NCBI GenBank assembly: GCA_012270065.1
Contig: JAAXJB010000083.1
Span: 1-32,737, forward strand
Length of the DNA: 32,737 nucleotides
Direction of reading: 5' to 3'
From: Rubripirellula sp.
GTDB taxonomy: Bacteria > Planctomycetota > Planctomycetia > Pirellulales > Pirellulaceae
Made by a program: the position numbers and the translations under genes. The notes below the pieces were generated by a model. It was not told the DNA's origin, searched no databases, and saw nothing but the letters and a program-made list of their open reading frames with translations. Below, piece by piece: positions 26,571 through 32,737 of the stretch (positions within the stretch are counted from its first letter, which is position 1; every line of letters begins with the position of its first letter).

Positions 26571-27049
26571 GGAAGCTGCCCAGTTGTCAGGGCTTTCTTT
26601 TGGGAGACAACTGTTTACTATCCGGTACCAAATATCGAGTGTCCTCGATGGTACGCAGGCTCAGGCAGGTGATCCCGCGTGTACTGGGCATCGACGAAAT
26701 CGAAGTTGAGCGTTTCCGGTCCGGTTCCGCGGTTGAATTAGTCACGAAGCTGAACACGGGATGCACGGCATTGGTGAGGGGCGTTCCGATAAAAGCGGTT
26801 GGAACGGCGATAGGAAAGATGAGGTGGTGACCTTCGATGATGATGGAGGAAAATAGGGACTGTTCATGCGATACCCCCCGATAAGGAGGGTGTCGGATCG
26901 AGTTTGCGCAGTAGATTTGTTAACTCGCGGCGGTTTCATGATTCGGAATTCTGTGATGGCGACCCTGCTATTGGAGCATCTCTTGGCTCACAGTTTTCGG
27001 GGCGACAGCGTTGTGCGGCACAGCTGGTGGATGATTTGCGGAGCGTTTT
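26571..27049. other. 479-base intergenic region before the hybrid kinase gene
   Basis: A 60-codon frame from ATG 26648 to 26830 and a 63-codon frame at 26866-27057, which overlaps the kinase start by 8 bases, are open here. Neither resembles a known family and I do not call them genes. The region presumably carries the kinase promoter. Confidence 0.4.
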
Positions 27050-30000
27050 ATGTCTGACGACAAAATCCTGATCTCTAGAAAACGGCTTCCGAATTTTGGG
27101 ATGTTGATCGTTCTGATCATCGGGCTGGTGGCGACGTTCGTGGCCTATTCCATGGTCAGGAACAATGAATCAAAGCTGATACTCGAGCGTGGGGCGTCCG
27201 CTACTGACCTTCGTTGTCGCTCGGTTGAAAACGCATTTCGCTCGATGGTAACAAGCCGAAGTTGGGTTGGGACTCGTTCAGCGGAATCTTTCGAAAAGGT
27301 TCTTGGTGATTTTTACGATCTCTTCCATCGTCAGGATTCGGATGATCTGGAGGGGGAAGACAGACCTGTGCTCTACGCGGCATGGCTTCCCCGCTGTGAT
27401 CCGCATTCCAGCGACTTGGTGCAGACACGGTTGAGGGAAACGGACCCGACGTACAGTATTCAGTGCCCCACGGGTTATGAGGAACCGGAGGAACCTCATG
27501 TCTGGATTTATCCTGCGTTCTTGTCGTCCAGAAACAAAGAGCGTGGATTCATCAATGGATTGGACTTCTCATGCATTCCAGCATTCCAGCAGTGCGTCGA
27601 TTCGATTGTCGACGGAGCACATCGCTCGCAGATGACACGGCCGTTCAAACTTGATGATGGGGATAGCAGGTTCAGATATGTCACTGCTGTCCTGAGGCCA
27701 GTTTATGATGTGCCGAAATCAATGGTCTCTGATGTACCAGGGGAGAACAGTGATGGAAACGACGGAATACGGGAACGAATTCGTTCCCAACGGCAACGTT
27801 TTTATGACAAGACAGCATCGACGCCCGAGCAACGCAGTGAAGCGCTCAAAGGTTTCTACGCCGTTGTCATCGATGCAGGTGCTCTTTTCGATATGGCAAT
27901 GGAGAGCAGCGAGGGTAAGATCGATGTTTATTTCGAACACGCTTATGTTGACAAGGCTCCCGATACAGTTGCTCTGTTCTCCTACGACACTCCACGGACT
28001 GTTTTTGAAAAAATCAGAAACCCATTGTTTGTTTATGGGGACTCTTATGAAAGTCATGCCAAAACGTTGGATGCTCCGTTTGCAGATTGGTCGTTAAAAA
28101 CAATTCTCACTCCTGCATTTATCGAAGCAAATTCGACACGTCTGCCGCTCACCATCCTGGTGCTTGGGACATTGATCTCAGTGATTCTGGCTGGCTATAC
28201 CAGAACAATCAGTGAACGAACTGCGGACATCGAGCAGATGATCGAGGCGCGCACCCGGGAATTGAATCGTACAAAAGACAAGTTTGCCGTCGAACATTTT
28301 TTGCTCAATACGCTACTCAATCATTCCCCGGACCTGATCTTTTTCAAAGATGCTGATTCACGAATCGTTCGAGCGAGTGCGGCGATGGCACGTCATTTGG
28401 GTTTTGAGGATGCAGACTCGCTGATCAGTAAAACGGATAGCGACTTTTATTCTCCGGAGCAGTCGGGTGAGTACTTGGCCGATGAACACAAGGTGTTGGC
28501 AACCGGGATTCCCATCATCGGTAAGGAAGAGCGACAATACAGTCCCGACGGTAAACTTGTCTGGATATCAACGACGAAGGCTCCCCTTCGGGATGCTGAC
28601 GGCAATATCGTCGGTTTGTTCGGTGTGGCTCGCGATATCACTGATTACAAGCTTGCGCAGGATGCTGCTGAAGCTGCCAATACGGCCAAGAGTGATTTTC
28701 TTGCGAACATGAGTCATGAAATCAGAACACCAATGAACGCGATCATTGGGATGACCGATCTGGCTCTTGAGGCTGGTGATGAACGGTCAAAGTCCGAGTA
28801 TCTGCATGTGGTACGTGAATCTGCCGAAGTACTGCTTGAGATCATCAATGAAATACTTGATTTCTCGAAGATCGAAGCCGGCAGGCTCGAACTGGAAATG
28901 CGGGATTTTGATATCCGTGAAGAAGTTGCTGCGGCAATGAGGCCCGTTGGAGTTCGTGCCCAGGCAAAGAACATCGATTTGACGTGGCACGTGACGCCGA
29001 AAACCCCAAGCTTTGTTTGCGGAGATTCGACTCGATTGCGTCAGGTTCTGGTAAATCTGGTTGGCAATGCCATCAAGTTTACTGATCAGGGAAGCGTCAG
29101 CGTTGATGTGCTCGTGGATAGTATCAAAGAAGACACCATCAGACTTCACTTTCTCGTCAAGGACACCGGGATCGGGATCCCGCGTCGTCTACACTCGAAG
29201 ATTTTCTCCGCCTTCGAACAAGCCGACACGTCCACCACGCGGGAATTTGGTGGCACAGGTTTGGGGCTGGCAATCACCAAGAAGATTGTTGAAGCGATGA
29301 ATGGGGAAATCTGGTTGGAGAGTAAAGCGGGGGTCGGTAGCACTTTTCATTTTACAATTCTGTTTGGGAAATCTGATCACGCGGATGAATTGTGTGCCGA
29401 CCCGCCGGATCTTTCAGATCTGACTGGTGTTATCGTCGACCGTAACAGTAGTTCCGCACAGACCATCAGGCAGTTACTTGAGGGCTGGGGAGTCGAGACG
29501 CATGTGACGAACGAACGCGAGAGTGCGGTCGGTTTGATGAAATCGTTGTCCGCACGCGATCAGCTGCTGCCAATTCTATTGACGGATTCCGAGGTGGAAG
29601 GAATGAGTGCAGCGGAACTTTCCCAGCACAGTTCGTGGAATGCGGTTTTAAAACAGATCCCAGTGATTCGGTTTGCAGCCGACGAGCGTTTGAGTGACCT
29701 GTTGCGCAGCAAAGTGATGCAGGTCAGCTCATGCATTGAGAAACCCGTAGTGATCAGTGACCTGCTTGCGGCATTGATTCGTTGTCGGCGGCAACTCGTA
29801 TCGAAGACGTTCGAATCCGAGAAAGCTGATGGTGAAAGCGAGGGTGCGAAGAGCTTGCGGATTCTGATGGCCGAAGATGGGATAGCGAACCAGAAAGTAG
29901 CTTTGGGACTGCTTTCACAATTGCAGCATGAAGTTGTGGTTGCTGAGAACGGTCAGGAGGCAGTGGATCTGTTCACTTCGCAGGAATTCGATGTTGTTCT

Positions 30001-30679
30001 GATGGATATCCAGATGCCAGTGCTGAATGGTTTTGAGGCGACGAGGAAAATCCGGGAGCTTGAAATCGGGAGAGGAACCCATGTTCCAGTCATTGCCATG
30101 ACAGCTCACGCCATGAAAGGAGACAAATCACGTTGTCTGGAAGCCGGGATGGATGACTATCTCGCCAAACCCGTCAGGAAACGGGAGTTGCACCGGATCT
30201 TGCTCGAGTATTCCGATGGGGTGATTCAGAAGCCGCATGGACAGAGCCATCTTATGCATGACGACAGTACGTCTGCCAACTCGCTGGTGAGGGACGTGGA
30301 TTCCGGCAGCCAGCTCATCGCTGCTACGGTGACGCCCGTGGTGGATTGGTCGGAGGCACTTGCAAATGTTTCCAACGACGAGGAACTCTTTGAAGTGGTC
30401 AAGGCATCAGCTCTGGATGAAATACCTGAACTGCTCGAGAAACTGAGTGATGCCATGCAGGGTGCGGACAAGGAGGCTGTGGAACGCTACGCACATACGC
30501 TCAAGGGAGCTGCTCGGGTAGTCGGTGGACATCGAACTGTTGAGCTTGTTGAAAAATTTGAATCCGCGATCAGTCTGGGAGACGTCACTTTGGCTCGAGT
30601 CGCGCTGGTGGATCTTTGTGCCGCTGTCGACGAATTCGTTCGTGTGTTGCAGGCTGGTCCGGAGAAGGAGCAGAGCTGA
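27050..30679 (+). CDS. Membrane hybrid histidine kinase: CHASE-PAS-HisKA-HATPase-REC-REC-HPt
   Basis: The 1209-residue sensor has transmembrane helices at about 17-36 and 364-384, flanking a periplasmic CHASE-like ligand domain. A short coiled coil leads to a PAS domain (about 415-535, 'SPDLIFFKDADSRIVRAS'). The HisKA phosphorylation site is His556 in 'MSHEIRTPMN'. The ATPase domain has its N box 'LRQVLVNLVGNAIKFT', 'DTGIGIP' and 'GGTGLGLAI'. A first receiver-like domain (about 790-905) keeps Asp846 and a 'CIEKPV' lysine but has a poor acidic pocket. The second receiver is canonical, with Asp986 in 'VLMDIQMPVLNG' and 'YLAKPV'. The C-terminal HPt has His1149 in 'YAHTLKGAARVVGG'. This is a full His-Asp-His relay in one chain; its output regulator and signal are not in the window. 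Confidence 0.93.
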   Translation: MSDDKILISRKRLPNFGMLIVLIIGLVATFVAYSMVRNNESKLILERGASATDLRCRSVENAFRSMVTSRSWVGTRSAESFEKVLGDFYDLFHRQDSDDLEGEDRPVLYAAWLPRCDPHSSDLVQTRLRETDPTYSIQCPTGYEEPEEPHVWIYPAFLSSRNKERGFINGLDFSCIPAFQQCVDSIVDGAHRSQMTRPFKLDDGDSRFRYVTAVLRPVYDVPKSMVSDVPGENSDGNDGIRERIRSQRQRFYDKTASTPEQRSEALKGFYAVVIDAGALFDMAMESSEGKIDVYFEHAYVDKAPDTVALFSYDTPRTVFEKIRNPLFVYGDSYESHAKTLDAPFADWSLKTILTPAFIEANSTRLPLTILVLGTLISVILAGYTRTISERTADIEQMIEARTRELNRTKDKFAVEHFLLNTLLNHSPDLIFFKDADSRIVRASAAMARHLGFEDADSLISKTDSDFYSPEQSGEYLADEHKVLATGIPIIGKEERQYSPDGKLVWISTTKAPLRDADGNIVGLFGVARDITDYKLAQDAAEAANTAKSDFLANMSHEIRTPMNAIIGMTDLALEAGDERSKSEYLHVVRESAEVLLEIINEILDFSKIEAGRLELEMRDFDIREEVAAAMRPVGVRAQAKNIDLTWHVTPKTPSFVCGDSTRLRQVLVNLVGNAIKFTDQGSVSVDVLVDSIKEDTIRLHFLVKDTGIGIPRRLHSKIFSAFEQADTSTTREFGGTGLGLAITKKIVEAMNGEIWLESKAGVGSTFHFTILFGKSDHADELCADPPDLSDLTGVIVDRNSSSAQTIRQLLEGWGVETHVTNERESAVGLMKSLSARDQLLPILLTDSEVEGMSAAELSQHSSWNAVLKQIPVIRFAADERLSDLLRSKVMQVSSCIEKPVVISDLLAALIRCRRQLVSKTFESEKADGESEGAKSLRILMAEDGIANQKVALGLLSQLQHEVVVAENGQEAVDLFTSQEFDVVLMDIQMPVLNGFEATRKIRELEIGRGTHVPVIAMTAHAMKGDKSRCLEAGMDDYLAKPVRKRELHRILLEYSDGVIQKPHGQSHLMHDDSTSANSLVRDVDSGSQLIAATVTPVVDWSEALANVSNDEELFEVVKASALDEIPELLEKLSDAMQGADKEAVERYAHTLKGAARVVGGHRTVELVEKFESAISLGDVTLARVALVDLCAAVDEFVRVLQAGPEKEQS

Positions 30680-30758
30680 CGCGCTTGTGTTGTAGCGGCC
30701 GGGTGCATCAGAAGATTGTGAAGGCCCGCCCCGATGGATGCGTCTTGCAGCTGTGAAA

Positions 30759-32435
30759 CTAGAAAGCGGCTTCTGCAAGAGTCTTGCCTTGAACTGCTTG
30801 TCTTTCAGCCTGCTTCAGGGTTGCAAAGGAATCCCATGCCTTGTGCTGGTGTGGCGGACGGATCCGTTGGGCAAGATCGAGGATGTCTACCAGCTGGATC
30901 TGTTCTGCTGGTCGGGAAAGTGTTAGCCCCGTCTGCTCATCTGCATTGTTTACCTGCAGCAGAAACTTGGCGTCCAGTAAATGGGTGGTCAGATCGTGGA
31001 TGTTGCGTGACGACAAACCAATTCGATCTGATAGTGTCTGATGGTCAATGATTTCACCGGCTTCGAAGCAGCTTGCGATTTCACACATGATTGGAAGCAT
31101 CCAGTCGGGGTCCCCCGCGACGGAGTCAGATGGTTTGATTTCAAACTGTTCTGGCAGATGACCGCCTAATGCTTGAAGGGTATAGGTGAGAATCAAACCA
31201 AATAGAACGAGCAGCCAAGTGAGATAGATCCAAAAAAGGAAGAGTGGAATCAATCCTAAAGAGCCGTAGACGGAGTATGGAACGGCCTCGGATAGATAAA
31301 TCTGGAATCCGTATTTCGCTATCTCCCACAATACCGCACTCACGGCTGAACCGATCGCTGCTGCCTTCACTGATACCCTTGTGTTCGGCATCAGAGCATA
31401 AACGAGGAAAAGGAGTATCCAGCTCGCCAGAAGAGAAACGCAGTGCGTTAAAAACGGTTTCAGTGTTTCACTGCCTTCAAGGCTGCCAAACCATTCGACC
31501 AACTGTCCCGACAGATACAGGCTCATGGCCAGAAGGCCGCCGCCCAAGGTCAGGATTGACCAATGGATCGCAAGACGTAGATGTGCAGGCCGTTTGGAGG
31601 GTGCCTCATAGATTCGATTGAAAAGGTGTTCGGCTGCATTGGCAAGAGCGACAGCCGCATAAGTGAACAGCAGAAGTCCAAATACGCCAATGGATGCAAA
31701 ATCAACGGAACTGACTTTGTCTGCAAGATCGTGGAGAGTCCGGCGTATACTGATGCGGGCCTGTTGTGCTGCATTGAACTCCTTCTCGCCGGCGGTTGGG
31801 GCTTCGGCAGTGCTGCTGCCAGAATTACTGAGAGGATTTGACACTTCAGGCTCTGGCAGTTGTGCTGGTGTCAACGACTGGGTCCCGGGCAACACAGCGG
31901 TGTTCCCGGTCTGGCTCTCAGTTGAATTTGCTGCCAAAACTGGTTTCTCGGTTTCAGTTGTGGTGCTCGCGGTTTTTTCTGGACTTCGATTAGCTGAGCC
32001 AGGGTTGGATGCTGTTTTGGGTTCAACGTCATTCGAAGTGCGATCTGCAGAATTATCTACCGATGATGCGTCGGGACTTGAATCTGCGGGTGGCGTTGTT
32101 CCATCTGGTGTTTGTTTGGGAAGGATGGGCTCATAGCCCTCGGTAATTTCCGGGACACCGAAAAACGAAAATAGCTGGTTTTCTACTTTTGCCTGGACGT
32201 CCTCCAATCCACCAACGAGTCTGAACATGACCAGCCCAAGCACCACAACGGGAATCAGGGCAAAGATCGTCCGGTAGGTCAATTCTGCAGCCATGCCATC
32301 GGCACGTTGACGCTCTAGTTGTCGGTAACAGTAAACGACCAGTTCGATCGACTTGCGTAAAAACTGTTGTCCGCGTGAGAGCTGCTCCCGTGGGCTGCGA
32401 ATGGCTTCCAGCAGATAGTTGAGAAGGCGATTCAT
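30759..32435 (-). CDS. YihY/BrkB-family membrane protein with low-complexity insert and C-terminal winged-helix-like region
   Basis: The 558-residue protein carries the YihY/BrkB core: 'DGMAAELTYRTIFALIPVVVLGLVMF' at about 46-71, then after 'FASIGVFGLLLFTYAAVALANAAEHLFNRIY' further helices ('LTLGGGLLAMSLYLSGQLV', 'LLASWILLFLVYALMPN', 'LIPLFLFWIYLTWLLVLFGLI'). Between the first and second helix, residues about 105-217 are a Ser/Thr/Pro/Glu/Asn-rich low-complexity stretch absent from typical family members and probably periplasmic. The last 120 residues ('MLPIMCEIASCFEAGEIIDHQTLSDRIGLSSRNIHDLTTHLLDAKFL') look like a winged helix, which some family members carry. It was once wrongly annotated as RNase BN; its real function is unclear. 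It is convergent with the kinase gene, 79 bases away. Confidence 0.85.
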   Translation of the reverse strand: MNRLLNYLLEAIRSPREQLSRGQQFLRKSIELVVYCYRQLERQRADGMAAELTYRTIFALIPVVVLGLVMFRLVGGLEDVQAKVENQLFSFFGVPEITEGYEPILPKQTPDGTTPPADSSPDASSVDNSADRTSNDVEPKTASNPGSANRSPEKTASTTTETEKPVLAANSTESQTGNTAVLPGTQSLTPAQLPEPEVSNPLSNSGSSTAEAPTAGEKEFNAAQQARISIRRTLHDLADKVSSVDFASIGVFGLLLFTYAAVALANAAEHLFNRIYEAPSKRPAHLRLAIHWSILTLGGGLLAMSLYLSGQLVEWFGSLEGSETLKPFLTHCVSLLASWILLFLVYALMPNTRVSVKAAAIGSAVSAVLWEIAKYGFQIYLSEAVPYSVYGSLGLIPLFLFWIYLTWLLVLFGLILTYTLQALGGHLPEQFEIKPSDSVAGDPDWMLPIMCEIASCFEAGEIIDHQTLSDRIGLSSRNIHDLTTHLLDAKFLLQVNNADEQTGLTLSRPAEQIQLVDILDLAQRIRPPHQHKAWDSFATLKQAERQAVQGKTLAEAAF

Positions 32436-32737
32436 CGGCGGACATCTTGATTGAATGAGTTGTTAGCTGCAGAGGCAGTTTTGGATCCAGTGTACTGAAC
32501 ACGAAGGCACGCTGATGATGGATTTGTGTGCGATCATGTCATACGTGGCAGGCTGAGCTGATAAAGCATGCTTCGGTGGGGGTGAAAATTAATCGTTACC
32601 TGGGGTTTCCAGTTGCTTACCTGAGCCTCTTTTGCGGATTGGGTTGCGATGTTTTTGGTTTGCTGTTTCAAGCTGAGAACCATGGCCAACGCATCCGTGA
32701 ACTGCAATTTAGGGATTTGATGAGTTGTTGAACGCGT
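32436..32737. other. 302-base region at window end
   Basis: Upstream of the minus-strand YihY gene there is a possible short plus-strand frame from GTG 32582 to TGA 32731 (49 residues, hydrophobic 'FPVAYLSLFCGLGCDVFGLLF' then a charged tail). It could be a small membrane peptide or noise; the window ends 6 bases after the stop. The region should also hold the YihY promoter. Confidence 0.3.

Noticed and set aside
26648-26830. Short frame after polA as a small gene
   Set aside because: No Shine-Dalgarno, no family resemblance and no conserved feature visible; kept only as a remark on the intergenic region.
30743-30780. 8-bp inverted repeat TCTTGCAG/CTGCAAGA between the kinase and YihY genes as a terminator
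   Set aside because: The loop is 22 bases and there is no T-tract; it also overlaps the last codons of the YihY gene.

Overview
The window looks like a chromosomal segment of a planctomycete, probably aquatic or marine; I would not name a genus. The evidence is the gene repertoire: a secreted DUF1080 domain fused to a glucose/sorbosone dehydrogenase, a Tat-exported Gfo/Idh/MocA oxidoreductase, a secreted PQQ-repeat propeller protein, a lipoprotein with ribonuclease-inhibitor-type leucine-rich repeats, a prenyltransferase-fold secreted protein and small 'NAYQTP'-tailed membrane proteins. GC is moderate, genes are spread on both strands with gaps of 100-600 bases, and several starts are GTG (accC, efpL, polA). 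I recognise no rRNA, tRNA, CRISPR array, insertion sequence or phage gene.

Layout. 1-4.5 kb: the 3' end of a DUF502 membrane protein gene, a secreted tandem alpha/beta-hydrolase, and a convergent ferritin-like protein gene. 5-9.1 kb: a secreted PQQ-like beta-propeller protein, a small membrane protein, and the convergent DUF1080-sugar dehydrogenase fusion, which ends at a very clear intrinsic terminator. 9.4-11.4 kb: a LarA-type nickel-pincer racemase and then the most interesting locus, a 117-residue ArsC/Spx-type thioredoxin-fold protein whose gene carries an in-frame TGA where the first Cys of a CxxC motif should be. An 8-bp perfect hairpin follows the TGA at the distance expected of a bacterial SECIS element, so I read it as a selenoprotein (U-T-S-C). 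11.6-14.2 kb: a minus-strand pair encoding an HlyD-like adaptor and a prenyltransferase/squalene-oxidase-repeat protein.

14.8-20.4 kb is a plus-strand housekeeping run: a hydroxypyruvate-isomerase-like sugar isomerase, an M24 aminopeptidase, accB, accC, a membrane protein and an EF-P paralogue of the EfpL/YeiP type. This resembles the peptidase-efp-accB-accC neighbourhood known from other phyla. 20.9-26.6 kb: the Gfo/Idh/MocA oxidoreductase, the leucine-rich-repeat lipoprotein and DNA polymerase I with intact 5'-nuclease, proofreading and polymerase motifs. 27-32.4 kb: a large membrane hybrid histidine kinase (CHASE-PAS-HisKA-HATPase-REC-REC-HPt) and, convergent to it, a YihY/BrkB-family membrane protein with an unusual low-complexity insert.

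Functionally the window mixes core metabolism (fatty-acid initiation, DNA repair, translation rescue at proline stretches) with the secreted sugar-chemistry proteins typical of planctomycetes. The predicted selenoprotein implies that this organism has the Sec insertion machinery (selA, selB, selC, selD) elsewhere in its genome; none of it is visible here.
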